A stretch of 64,000 nucleotides of DNA from Paraflavitalea soli (GTDB taxonomy: Bacteria > Bacteroidota > Bacteroidia > Chitinophagales > Chitinophagaceae). Shown here piece after piece: positions 34,227 to 43,114 of the stretch. How positions within the stretch are numbered: position 1 is the stretch's first letter; each line of letters starts with the position of its first letter. Below the pieces are notes generated by a model. The model saw only the letters and a list, made by a program, of their open reading frames with translations. It had not been told where the DNA came from and made no database searches. The translations under genes and the position numbers were made by a program. Location of the stretch: contig NZ_CP032157.1 of assembly GCF_003555545.1 (NCBI RefSeq), forward strand, positions 1,678,546-1,742,545, read 5' to 3'.

Positions 34227-35021
34227 ATGGAACAGCAATTCAATTACAGCAACGAATTATCCGGTAAGATAGCCTTAGTAACAGGAGGCACAAAGGGGGC
34301 GGGAAAAGCAATCGCAGAACGCTTAAACGCCGCTGGTGCAACAGTAGTTATTACCGCAAGGACCAAATCCGAACAGCCAGATGCAGAACTTTATTTTATT
34401 CCTGCTGACCTCACCAAGGCAGAGGATGCGCAAAAAGTAATTAGCGAAGTACTGTCAACTTATGGCAGGCTGGATATTCTGGTAAACAACCTTGGTGCTT
34501 CATCAACACCCGCCGGTGGTTTTTCGGCATTGAATGATGAGGATTGGATATCAACCCTACAAGCTAATTTACTTGCTCCTGTCAGGCTTGATAGGGGATT
34601 TTTACCTCAAATGATCGATCGGAAAAGTGGTGTTATTATTCACATTGCTTCCATCCAGGGCAAATTGCCGCTATACGATTCTACCTTGCCGTATGCTGCT
34701 TCAAAAGCCGGATTAATCAATTACAGTAAAAGTTTATCAAATGAAGTTACGCCAAAAGGTGTCCGCGTGCTGACTGTTTCGCCAGGCTGGATAAATACAA
34801 CCGCATCGATAGCCTGGTTGGGCGAGATTGCAAGAAATGCAAATAGTACTGTAGAAGAAGCGCAGCAAAGTGTCATGGATGCATTGGGTGGAATACCTTA
34901 CGGCAGACCCGCCGAACCGGAAGAAGTAGCCGAATTGGTTGGCTTTTTAGTTTCACCAAGAGCCAATTACTTAACAGGAACAAATTTTGTCATCGACGGC
35001 GGAACGGTACCGACTATTTAA
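34227..35021 (+). CDS. SDR-family oxidoreductase
   Basis: A 264-residue classical short-chain dehydrogenase/reductase. The cofactor motif TGGTKGAGK lies at residues 19-27, NNLGASS matches the NNAG region, IIHIASIQG supplies the catalytic Ser region, and YAASKAGLINYSKSLSNEV holds the YxxxK pair. The C-terminal NYLTGTNFVIDGGT motif is typical. The start at 34,227 gives a length that fits the family; fifteen upstream codons are spurious. It is divergent from the HxlR regulator and followed 18 bp later by an NTF2-like gene. The substrate is unknown. Confidence 0.93.
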   Translation: MEQQFNYSNELSGKIALVTGGTKGAGKAIAERLNAAGATVVITARTKSEQPDAELYFIPADLTKAEDAQKVISEVLSTYGRLDILVNNLGASSTPAGGFSALNDEDWISTLQANLLAPVRLDRGFLPQMIDRKSGVIIHIASIQGKLPLYDSTLPYAASKAGLINYSKSLSNEVTPKGVRVLTVSPGWINTTASIAWLGEIARNANSTVEEAQQSVMDALGGIPYGRPAEPEEVAELVGFLVSPRANYLTGTNFVIDGGTVPTI

Positions 35022-35039
35022 AAACTTAATCATACAATC

Positions 35040-35363
35040 ATGGAATTACCACAATTAGTAGCGCAATTTGTAGAGACGCAGAACACTTACGACAGCGAGG
35101 CTTACATAACCTGCTTCACCGAAACCGCCACCGTTCATGACGAAGGCAAGACGTACACGGGCAAAGAAGAGATACGCCAATGGATCGAACATGCGAATGA
35201 GCAATATAAATCCTTCATGCAACCTCTCAAGTATGAGGAAACCGGATCAAACGGATTGCTGACCGCTGAGGTGTCCGGTACATTCCCTGGAAGCCCCATA
35301 GTATTGCAATTTCATATGGTGCTGAAGTACAATCTCATCGATTCTTTAAAAGTAACCGGATAA
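35040..35363 (+). CDS. NTF2-like/SnoaL-type protein
   Basis: A 107-residue protein with the cone-shaped NTF2-like fold pattern: FVETQNTYDSEAYITCFTET, then VHDEGKTYTGKEEIRQWIEHA, then a beta strand region ending VLQFHMVLKYNLIDSLKV. Members act as small isomerases or binding proteins. It lies 18 bp after the SDR gene, so the two are probably one transcript, both under HxlR control. It converges with the Crp/Fnr gene. Confidence 0.85.
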   Translation: MELPQLVAQFVETQNTYDSEAYITCFTETATVHDEGKTYTGKEEIRQWIEHANEQYKSFMQPLKYEETGSNGLLTAEVSGTFPGSPIVLQFHMVLKYNLIDSLKVTG

Positions 35364-35442
35364 AATTGAGGGTCGCAAGGCAATGCTGAATGGATCACCT
35401 GTATTGGTCAGGTAGACACATTGTATTGTTACCGCCAGCTAG

Positions 35443-36027
35443 TCATCCTGTTTTCTTTTGTTGCTGTTGCCTCATCCGACTTAAGGTTTCGCGGGATACA
35501 CCCAGAAAAGAAGCGAGCATATGCAACGGAACGCGGTTGTATATATGCGGGCACATGTTAACGAAATTGTTGTATTTCTCTTCGGTACTTTCACTGATAT
35601 TGCTAAGGATCCTGTTTTGGGTTATTTCGAAATTTTTATTGTCTAATTTTTCCCTGAGTTTTCTAAACCGGGGAATCGTTTCACACAAGGTATCGAACCT
35701 TTCTTTTTCAATCAGCAACAGCTCACTGTCTTCCAACGCATCGATATTAAATTTAGAGGGAAGACCGGAATGATAACTTTCATAATCACTGATCCACCAA
35801 TCTTCTACGGCAAATCGAAGGATATGTTCGGCACCGTCGTTGCCTACGTGGTACAATCGAAGGCATCCTTTGGTAATAAATGTATTAAAACGACTGACAT
35901 CACCTTCCTGTAGTAAATACTGACGTTTACGAATCCGCTTTGGTATCGTTACCGCCTCTACAAGTTTCAGATCTTCATCGGTCAACCCTCCATTCACCCT
36001 CAGGTAGTTGGCAAAAACTTCGAACAT
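35443..36027 (-). CDS. Crp/Fnr-family transcriptional regulator
   Basis: A 194-residue regulator. An N-terminal cyclic-nucleotide-binding-like domain (RKRQYLLQEGDVSRFNTFITKGCLRLYHV) is followed by the dimerisation helix and a C-terminal helix-turn-helix (LHMLASFLGVSRETLSRMRQQ). Bacteroidota members of this group usually lack clear cAMP or Fe-S ligands, and no cysteine cluster is seen here. It lies 91 bp downstream of the SDR gene on the same strand and may regulate it. Confidence 0.9.
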   Translation of the reverse strand: MFEVFANYLRVNGGLTDEDLKLVEAVTIPKRIRKRQYLLQEGDVSRFNTFITKGCLRLYHVGNDGAEHILRFAVEDWWISDYESYHSGLPSKFNIDALEDSELLLIEKERFDTLCETIPRFRKLREKLDNKNFEITQNRILSNISESTEEKYNNFVNMCPHIYNRVPLHMLASFLGVSRETLSRMRQQQQKKTG

Positions 36028-36118
36028 TTAAAAAGCTTTTACCAAAGCTATCCAAAAAAAGGCGTAGCAACAAACGGCAGCCTGCTATCACAAAGGCAAG
36101 CTGCCATTTATTAAAGCA

Positions 36119-36886
36119 TTATTTCATCAGACTGATATTTGTCATGCCGCCATCCACCAACAGCTCGCTGCCCACAATAAAGGTTGATTCGTCAGACGCG
36201 AGAAATACAGCTGCCTTTCCGATGTCAGCAGGTTGCCCAAGCCGGCCCACAGGGATCTGGTTCACCCAGACCTGTTTAACCAGGTCAACCTGCCCGGCAG
36301 GGGAGAATTTGTCAAAAACCGGCGTATCGATACTACCGGGCGAAAGCACGTTCACCCTGATCCTACGGGCTAACAGATCCAGTGAAAACCCTTTTGCGAA
36401 GGAAACTACAGCAGCTTTAGCGGCGCTGTAGATAGACATGCCCGGGGCCGCCCGATGAGCGGCTGTAGAGCCTATTAAGATAATCGAACTACCGTCATTT
36501 AAATACGGTAGCGCCTTTTGAACCGTGAAGTAGACGCTTTTCAGATTCAGGTCCATGTACTTATCAAATCCATCTTCTCCTACATCCGCCACCGATCCCA
36601 TTGGCGTGCCATCCACCACGCCACCTGCATTGACCACCAATGCATCAATCTTACCAAACTTGCTGAACGTTTCTTTAAAGATCAGTTCCAGGTCATCCAG
36701 ATTTGTTACATCACCCTTAAGTCCAATAAAATTTGTTCCCAATTGCTCAACAGACTTGTCTATTGTTTGCTGGTTTCTTCCGGTGATAGCACCATTTGCC
36801 CCTTCCTTACTAAAGGAAGCAGCTATGCCGAAACCGATACCGCTGTTACCGCCGGTAACCACAGTTACTTTGTCTTTTAATTTCAT
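36119..36886 (-). CDS. SDR-family oxidoreductase
   Basis: A 255-residue classical SDR. Cofactor motif TGGNSGIGFGIA at about 11-22, VVNAGG at about 88-93, IILIGSTAAH for the catalytic Ser, and YSAAKAAVVSFAKG for the YxxxK pair; it ends in SELLVDGGMTNI. The substrate is not evident. Upstream of a Crp/Fnr gene on the same strand. It is distinct in sequence from the SDR at 34,227. Confidence 0.93.
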   Translation of the reverse strand: MKLKDKVTVVTGGNSGIGFGIAASFSKEGANGAITGRNQQTIDKSVEQLGTNFIGLKGDVTNLDDLELIFKETFSKFGKIDALVVNAGGVVDGTPMGSVADVGEDGFDKYMDLNLKSVYFTVQKALPYLNDGSSIILIGSTAAHRAAPGMSIYSAAKAAVVSFAKGFSLDLLARRIRVNVLSPGSIDTPVFDKFSPAGQVDLVKQVWVNQIPVGRLGQPADIGKAAVFLASDESTFIVGSELLVDGGMTNISLMK

Positions 36887-36947
36887 TCAACAAATGTCAC
36901 CCACACATGTCCTTCGCTACAAGGACCTTTGCCACAAAATAATAGTG

Positions 36948-36978
36948 ATAAATGTCACGTAAACACGGGGACTACGCT
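36948..36978 (+). repeat. 31-bp direct repeat, copy 1, beside the ELWxxDGT gene
   Basis: Reads ATAAATGTCACGTAAACACG and onward; matches 40,289-40,319 at about 27 of 31 positions. The two copies bracket the large repeat-protein gene. Confidence 0.75.
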
Positions 36979-36982
36979 TATC

Positions 36983-39900
36983 TTATTGCTTTATAAAATG
37001 TTCTATTTCATAAATGGTTTCACCTTTTATTATTAATTGATATACTCCTGCGGTAAGCTCTTTTGTTTGAATGCTGAAACTGTTGCTGCCGGGTAAAATA
37101 TTTTTTACTTCCTGTTTCATTAACCTGCCGCTGTTATCAATAATTTCAATTTTCAATTGTCCAATTTGTGTGGTTTTCACTGTTAAGTTCAGTATATCTT
37201 TTACCGGGTTAGGATAAATTAACATGCCGGTTTTTCCTTTTAGCGGCAACATTACCGTTTTGGAATAAATAAACCTTGCATCTTTATCTACCTGCTTAAG
37301 CCGGTAATGAACCCTGTTTACGGAAAGATTGGTAACTGCGGGGTCAGTAAAGTTGTATTGATGCCTGCCGGATGTATTGTAAGCCATTACTTCTCCAACA
37401 GGTTTAAAATTCCTTCCATCCACACTTCTTTCAATAATAAACTTATTAGTATTCTCTTCGTTTTCAGTTTTCCAGGTGAGCGAGGCCTCATCATTTATCA
37501 TCCGGCCGTTGAATTCCAAAAAATGAAGCGGAAGGATGCTTGCAATATCAGCCACATACAATTCAGTGCTGTATTCCTCAGTAGTTGCCACAGCAAATAT
37601 TTTTGTTCCGGCCACCACAAAGTTTCCAATTCCACTGCCACCGGGATTTACTATATCCTGTAATAACGAGGTACCCGCCCCCGTGCCATTGCTACTCCAT
37701 ACTTCCATACCATGAATGCCGTCATTTGCCTGGAAAACAAGCTTGTCGCCTACGGCTGTTAAATAACCGGGAGAAGAACCGTTGCTACCGGGCAAAATTT
37801 CTTTTACCAGCACCGTTCCTGCATCAGTTCCATCGGTTTTCCATAATTCCCAGTTGACATTGCCATCATCGACGCCCGTAAAAAATACAGTTCCGTTTAC
37901 TTCCACAAAATTTTGCGGATAGCTGCTTCCTCCTCCCGGAACGATGTCTTTTACCAACACGGTGCCTGTTTCGGTGCCATCACTTTTCCAAAGTTCATAG
38001 CCGATAGCTGTAAGCGCCGAAAAGTAAAGTGTACCATTGATATTCGTAAGAAATGAACAATTAGCACCGGGCAAACCGGGATAAATATCCTTTACCATAA
38101 CGGTACCAGCTGTTGTGCCATCGCTTTTCCATAATTCGGGTCCATAAGCTGGGTCCATAGCCTGGAAAAATAAAGTGCCATTTAAATTGGTTAAATGTTG
38201 TGGCCAACCGCCATTAGCTCCCGGGTAAATATCTTTCACCAATACTGTACCGGCTGCAGTGCCATCACTTTTCCAAAGCTCTACACCATTTGTTCCATCA
38301 GTAGCCGTGAAATACAAAACTCCGTTTACATTGATTAAGCTTCCCGGGCTGCTGCCTACGGGTCCGGGACAAATATCTTTTACCAACACGGTGCCTGCGG
38401 CAGTGCCATCCGTTTTCCATAGTTCACTGCCATTAGCTGCATCAGTTGCCCAGAAAAACACGGTCCCATTTATATATGTAAAAAAACGGGGACTTCCGCT
38501 GCTTCCACCTGCATAAATATCTTTTATCATAACGGTGCCGGCTGCGGATCCATCGCTCTTCCACAGCTCGAACCCATTTGTGCCATCAAAAGCGGTGAAG
38601 TATAGCGTTCCATTCATATTAGCGAGGTAAGCAACATCAGCGTTGCCTGCCCCCGGGTTAATGTCTTTTACCATAACTGTTCCCCCGGCAGTTCCATCAC
38701 TCTTCCATAACTCCATGCCGTTAATTTCATCTGTTACTTTGAAGAATAAAGTGCTATTAACTACTGTTAAGAGCTGCGGGGAACTGCTTTTGGTTCCTGC
38801 ATAAATATCTTTCACCAATAACGTACCCGCTGCAGTACCATCACTTTTCCACAATTCATTGCCCGTGCTTCCATCAGAGGCGCGGCAAAACAATGCCCCA
38901 TTTACATCCGTTAAGTAAATCAGGTTTGAGGGAGAGCTTCCCGTAAAGATATCTTTTACCAATACCGTACCGGCAGCAGTGCCGTCGCTTTTCCAAAGCT
39001 CTATGCCATTCGTTCCATTATTCGCAGTGAAAAACAGTGCGCTGTTTACCTTAGTTAAATTTAGGGGTGAGCTGCTGTTTGTGCCCGGGTAAATATCTTT
39101 TACCAATACTGTACCGGCAGCAGCGCCATCACTTTTCCAAAGCTCTACGCCATTTGTTCCATCAGTAGCAGCAAAAAACAATGTACCGTTTACATTGGTT
39201 AAATTTGTCGGTGCGCTGCTGCTTGCTCCCGGGTAAATATCTTTTACCACTACGGTACCTGCGGCAGTGCCATCGCTTTTCCAAAGTTCAGTTCCATTCA
39301 CTCCGTTATTGGCTCTAAAAAATAATAAGCCATTCACATTTGTTAAAAGGCCTGACATGCCGCTGTTGGTGCCCGTGTAAATGTCTTTTACCAATACCGT
39401 ACCTGCCGCTGTGCCATTGCTTTTCCAAAGTTCGATACCGTTAGTGCCATCTTCTGCCTGGAAAAAAAGTGTACCGTTTACATTGGTTAAATAGTTGGGG
39501 GTACTACCATATATTCCCGTGTAAATGTCTTTTACCAACATTGTACCGGCAGCAGAGCCGTCGCTTTTCCAAAGTTCGGCGCCATTGACCCCATTATTTG
39601 CCACGAAGTATAAAACACCATTTACATTGGCTAAACTTTGCGGCGAGCTATTGGCTGAACCAGGATTAATATCTTTTACCATTACGGTGCCTGCCGCAGT
39701 GCCATCGCTTTTCCAGAGCTCAGCGCCATTTACTCCGTCAGTAGCATTGAAAAACAAAGTACCATTTATATTGGTTAAAACACTTACGCCGCCGTCATTT
39801 GCGCCGGGATTAATATCTTTTACCAATACTGTACCTGCTTCAGTGCCATCACTTTTCCAGAGCTCAGTGCCACTCACTCCATCGCTGGCTGTAAAATACA

Positions 39901-40195
39901 ATATGCCGTTTACATTGGTTAAATTTTGCAGTCCGCTGCTGCTTGTTCCCGGGTAAATGTCTTTTATCAATACGGTACCTGCCGCTGTGCCATCGCTTTT
40001 CCATAATTCGTTGCCGGTAGTGGGCATATTGGCTGAAAAATATACCGTGCCGTTCACATTGGTGATGTACGTGGGCCCAGCGCCCGTGGTATTGCTCGTG
40101 GTATTAATATCTTTAACCAATGAGAATTGCTGGGCAGAGGAATAAATACTTAAGAACAACATCGTTGCCAGCAGGGTACAGGGCTTTTTTCTCAT
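36983..40195 (-). CDS. ELWxxDGT-repeat protein with T9SS type A sorting domain
   Basis: A 1,070-residue secreted protein started at the ATG at 40,193-40,195 (a GTG one codon earlier is less likely). A signal peptide (PCTLLATMLFLSIYSSAQ) is followed by 17 copies of a roughly 47-residue blade centred on ELWKSDGTAAGT and VKDIYPG, the ELWxxDGT repeat family, likely a string of beta-propeller blades. Then comes a fibronectin-like region (about 880-985, LHFLEFNGRMINDEASLTWKT) and a C-terminal type A sorting domain (IYPNPVKDILNL to the end) that directs export through the type IX secretion system and surface attachment. The role may be adhesion or binding of extracellular substrate. It stands alone between two direct repeats. 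Confidence 0.93.
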   Translation of the reverse strand: MRKKPCTLLATMLFLSIYSSAQQFSLVKDINTTSNTTGAGPTYITNVNGTVYFSANMPTTGNELWKSDGTAAGTVLIKDIYPGTSSSGLQNLTNVNGILYFTASDGVSGTELWKSDGTEAGTVLVKDINPGANDGGVSVLTNINGTLFFNATDGVNGAELWKSDGTAAGTVMVKDINPGSANSSPQSLANVNGVLYFVANNGVNGAELWKSDGSAAGTMLVKDIYTGIYGSTPNYLTNVNGTLFFQAEDGTNGIELWKSNGTAAGTVLVKDIYTGTNSGMSGLLTNVNGLLFFRANNGVNGTELWKSDGTAAGTVVVKDIYPGASSSAPTNLTNVNGTLFFAATDGTNGVELWKSDGAAAGTVLVKDIYPGTNSSSPLNLTKVNSALFFTANNGTNGIELWKSDGTAAGTVLVKDIFTGSSPSNLIYLTDVNGALFCRASDGSTGNELWKSDGTAAGTLLVKDIYAGTKSSSPQLLTVVNSTLFFKVTDEINGMELWKSDGTAGGTVMVKDINPGAGNADVAYLANMNGTLYFTAFDGTNGFELWKSDGSAAGTVMIKDIYAGGSSGSPRFFTYINGTVFFWATDAANGSELWKTDGTAAGTVLVKDICPGPVGSSPGSLINVNGVLYFTATDGTNGVELWKSDGTAAGTVLVKDIYPGANGGWPQHLTNLNGTLFFQAMDPAYGPELWKSDGTTAGTVMVKDIYPGLPGANCSFLTNINGTLYFSALTAIGYELWKSDGTETGTVLVKDIVPGGGSSYPQNFVEVNGTVFFTGVDDGNVNWELWKTDGTDAGTVLVKEILPGSNGSSPGYLTAVGDKLVFQANDGIHGMEVWSSNGTGAGTSLLQDIVNPGGSGIGNFVVAGTKIFAVATTEEYSTELYVADIASILPLHFLEFNGRMINDEASLTWKTENEENTNKFIIERSVDGRNFKPVGEVMAYNTSGRHQYNFTDPAVTNLSVNRVHYRLKQVDKDARFIYSKTVMLPLKGKTGMLIYPNPVKDILNLTVKTTQIGQLKIEIIDNSGRLMKQEVKNILPGSNSFSIQTKELTAGVYQLIIKGETIYEIEHFIKQ

Positions 40196-40288
40196 CACCG
40201 GGTTTGTTTTGGGATCTGATTGTCAAATAGTGTAGTGAGCAAAATTAAAATGCCGGATGAGAAAAGACAATCCCCCAAAAGAGGTACA

Positions 40289-40319
40289 ATAAATGTCATG
40301 TAAACACGGCGGCTAAGCC
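40289..40319 (+). repeat. 31-bp direct repeat, copy 2, beside the ELWxxDGT gene
   Basis: Partner of 36,948-36,978, lying about 94 bp before the gene's start codon. It is followed at once by a small hairpin. Confidence 0.75.
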
Positions 40320-40346
40320 TGCAAATTCTTGATTTGCAGGATTTTT
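40318..40346 (+). terminator. hairpin with T-run, no plus-strand gene upstream
   Basis: CCTGCAAAT-TCTTG-ATTTGCAGG (9-bp perfect stem) followed by ATTTTT. No plus-strand gene ends nearby, so it may belong to a mobile-element end rather than act as a terminator. Confidence 0.55.
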
Positions 40347-40475
40347 GACGCGGCAAAAAGAAAGAAAACACTTCTTTTCCCTGGCATTGGGAGGTTTGCA
40401 AAGCAGTCTTCATTTTTTAATGATCTGTAATGATAATAATTGTATTTTAGACAGTAATTATAACCTGTTTGTCAT

Positions 40476-41228
40476 ATGATGCGATTTGCACCTAAAATAT
40501 GGTTGCAGGCGATCGGCATGATCATCCTGCTGGTAACCGGCGCACACGCGCAAACTACCCCTCCTGCCGGGCCTCCGCGTGGCCTGAGAAGAGACTCCAT
40601 CACAGAGAACGATAGCATACGCAGTATCGCGCCATTCTTTAAACCGGCAACGACGGCAAAAAAAACACCTGATGCGGACGGCTTTATCCAGCGTTGGTTG
40701 TTACTGGAGCCGATCAATAAGTCAATACGAAGCAATATTGTATTTACGGCTGACTACCTGAAGAAAGCGTTTGACACCAGTTATTTCCCGGACCAGTTCA
40801 CCGTTATCCCTAAAGATGGCGAAAAGGTAAAGGTGGGCGAGCAGGAACTGGCATGGCACGCCCTGGAAAGCCCGACTTTCAATATGAAATTATTCCGTTT
40901 CGCCTACGGCCTGCACAAGCAAAACTACTCGGTGCTGTTTTGGGCGGTAACCATCGTGAACAGCCCGCGCGAAATGAAAAATGTACGGTTAACAGTAGGG
41001 TCCAACGGAGGGTCCATGTGGTGGCTGAACGGAAAACAGGCAGTGCTACTTGACGGCGACAGGCGCATGGTAATGGATGATGGCGCTTCTGCGCGCCTGA
41101 CACTTAATAAGGGAAAAAATATACTACGCGGGGCGGTGATCAACGGCCCGGGATTAAGCGACTTTTGCGTTCGCTTCCTGGACGAGAACGGAGCGCCGGT
41201 AAAGGACCTTACCATCACTACAAATTAG
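40476..41228 (+). CDS. secreted protein of unknown function, first gene of PUL 2
   Basis: A 250-residue exported protein. The signal peptide ends about TGAHAQ (MIILLVTGAHAQ). A Pro/Arg-rich linker is followed by a beta-rich domain with WLLLEPINKSIRS, LFRFAYGLHKQNYSVLFWAV, LTVGSNGGSMWWLNGK and LNKGKNILRGAVINGPGLSDF. The SNGGSMWWLNG and RMVMDDGASARLTLNKGKN stretches resemble jelly-roll carbohydrate-binding modules of the galactose-binding type, as seen beside acetylxylan esterases. The GH43 gene follows 8 bp later, so it is part of the same operon. Possibly a glycan-binding partner of that enzyme. Confidence 0.7.
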   Translation: MMRFAPKIWLQAIGMIILLVTGAHAQTTPPAGPPRGLRRDSITENDSIRSIAPFFKPATTAKKTPDADGFIQRWLLLEPINKSIRSNIVFTADYLKKAFDTSYFPDQFTVIPKDGEKVKVGEQELAWHALESPTFNMKLFRFAYGLHKQNYSVLFWAVTIVNSPREMKNVRLTVGSNGGSMWWLNGKQAVLLDGDRRMVMDDGASARLTLNKGKNILRGAVINGPGLSDFCVRFLDENGAPVKDLTITTN

Positions 41229-41236
41229 TATTAAGT

Positions 41237-42682
41237 ATGAAGATCAGAATAGTAAGCGTTATAGCTGCGCTTTCGATATATGTCGGCGGGTCAGCCGTTG
41301 CACAAATTGGCAAACCATTTATACATGACCCTTCTACCATCGCACAATCGGATGGGAAATATTACACCTTTGGTACGGGTGGTGGCGGCCTGATATCCGA
41401 TGATGGCTGGACATGGAACGGCGGCGCCGTGCGCCCGGGCGGCGGGGCCGCACCCGATGTATTAAAAATTGGCGACCGCTATCTTGTTACTTATGGTGCG
41501 ACCGGCGGCGGGCTGTTCGGAGGGCATAATGGAAAGATATTGACCATGTGGAATAAAACGCTTGACCCAAAGTCGCCCGATTTCAAATATTCGGACCCTA
41601 TAGTAGTTGCTTCATCCGATGGCATCGAAGATAATGATGCGATCGACCCCAGTCTTTTTCTCGACCCGGCCACCGGAAAGCTATGGTTAACTTACGGTAC
41701 TTATTTTGGATACATCCGCCTGGTGGAACTTGACCCCAAAACAGGTAAGCGGGTAGCGGGCAATAAGGCCTTGAATATCGCCATTGATTGTGAAGCCACA
41801 GACCTGATCTACCGCGATGGATGGTACTACCTGTTAGGTACACATGGCACTTGCTGCGACGGGCCGAACTCCACGTATAATATTGTTGCCGGGCGCTCCA
41901 AAAAAGTGACCGGTCCTTATGTTGATAACATCGGCAGGGAAATGTTAAAGGGCGGTGGTAAACTGGTTGTGGCGGCCGGCGACAGGCTTATCGGCCCCGG
42001 TCATTTCGGTCGTACGGTTTTGGGAGACGGCATTGAAAAAATGTCCTGCCATTATGAAGCCGACCTGAACCAGGGTGGCCGAAGCGTGCTTGGCATCCGC
42101 CCCTTGCTATGGAAAAACGGATGGCCCGTTGCGGGCGATAACCTCAAAGAAGGAACATACGAAATAGCCTCTGAAAGACGGGGATATGCCCTGCAAATAG
42201 ACGTTGATTTTACCCGGATGGCAGGCGTAGCGCGCGGCTTTAACCGCAACAACGATGAGCCGGTAAAATCTATTCCCTCACAGGAGTTGGCGGACGTAAT
42301 AAACAATTGGCCAACCGGGAACATTGGTGTAACAACAGGCGACTATATGTTCCGCCCGCATCAGAAGTGGGCCATTACAGCCGTTCCCGGCGTGGGCGGC
42401 TACCTTGGGGGACCTTATTATAAAATAACGATAGCAGGAACAGGCAGGGCATTAGCGGCTACTGCAGACGCAGAAGTGATAACAGTACCTGAATTTACCG
42501 GTGGGCCTGAGCAATTATGGATGATAGATCAATTGACGGATGGAACATACCGTATCATGCCTAAAGCAATGCCCAACTCGAAAGAGCAGCTAGCACTGGT
42601 ATCCTTTGGGGACAGTACGCCGACATTAGCTAAGTTTGATAGGAAGAGCGATAACTGTAAATGGGATCTCAGGACGCATTAA
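41237..42682 (+). CDS. GH43-family glycosidase, arabinanase-like
   Basis: A 481-residue exported enzyme. Start chosen at MKIRIVSVIAALSIYVGG (signal ending VAQ); upstream codons overlap the preceding gene and are spurious. The five-bladed GH43 motifs are in order: catalytic base D31 in FIHDPST, the transition-state Asp in DNDAIDPSLFLDP, and the acid Glu in IDCEATDLIYRDG, followed by YYLLGTHGTCCDGPNSTYN. The C-terminal part (about 375-481) with WAITAV and EQLWMIDQLTDGTYRI looks like a ricin-type or beta-trefoil binding domain. Cleavage of alpha-arabinosyl linkages is likely, by family. Confidence 0.87.
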   Translation: MKIRIVSVIAALSIYVGGSAVAQIGKPFIHDPSTIAQSDGKYYTFGTGGGGLISDDGWTWNGGAVRPGGGAAPDVLKIGDRYLVTYGATGGGLFGGHNGKILTMWNKTLDPKSPDFKYSDPIVVASSDGIEDNDAIDPSLFLDPATGKLWLTYGTYFGYIRLVELDPKTGKRVAGNKALNIAIDCEATDLIYRDGWYYLLGTHGTCCDGPNSTYNIVAGRSKKVTGPYVDNIGREMLKGGGKLVVAAGDRLIGPGHFGRTVLGDGIEKMSCHYEADLNQGGRSVLGIRPLLWKNGWPVAGDNLKEGTYEIASERRGYALQIDVDFTRMAGVARGFNRNNDEPVKSIPSQELADVINNWPTGNIGVTTGDYMFRPHQKWAITAVPGVGGYLGGPYYKITIAGTGRALAATADAEVITVPEFTGGPEQLWMIDQLTDGTYRIMPKAMPNSKEQLALVSFGDSTPTLAKFDRKSDNCKWDLRTH

Positions 42683-43114
42683 TAACGTTCACTATCGGGC
42701 ATTAGACCTGGAATACCCCACGCTGGATTATCGAAAAGCATAAGCCACGGTTCGATTACCTACTCACACACCCGGACCAGCCTACTCTTTTGTATACTCT
42801 TCCCCTTAATAGGTGACCAGCTCCTTCTGGACAGGGTAGCTCACCCCCCCCCCGCGAAAGGAGCCTGATTGACATTTCGCCTACCATCACAGCCATGCCC
42901 GTTATCACGGTCATCACTACATCTTGATAAGCCCGTTCAACTTGGAACGAATCGACAAAATGTTGAACAAAACGCCTGATCCAGATTAGGTACTTTGCCA
43001 TTGTAATAAGTACCCTATAAGTTTCCAAGGAGATAATGTACGTATTACACGATTGCAGGGCGTGCTTTTGAGGTACACCTGTTTAAGATTTTTATAAACC
43101 AAGACAACGCCATT
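42683..43114. other. non-coding stretch before the lipoprotein gene of PUL 2
   Basis: 432 bp with no supported gene. It holds a run of ten Cs at 42,844-42,853 and presumably the promoter for the SusC/D operon; no sharp TAnnTTTG motif was found. A minus-strand frame at 42,756-43,028 has no family signs. Confidence 0.5.

Noticed and set aside
37700-40150. Evenly spaced DNA repeats of about 140 bp
   Set aside because: They are the coding blades of the ELWxxDGT protein, not an array or satellite.
42756-43028. Minus-strand frame of 90 codons before PUL 2
   Set aside because: It includes the C-run and shows no domain, signal or conserved neighbour.
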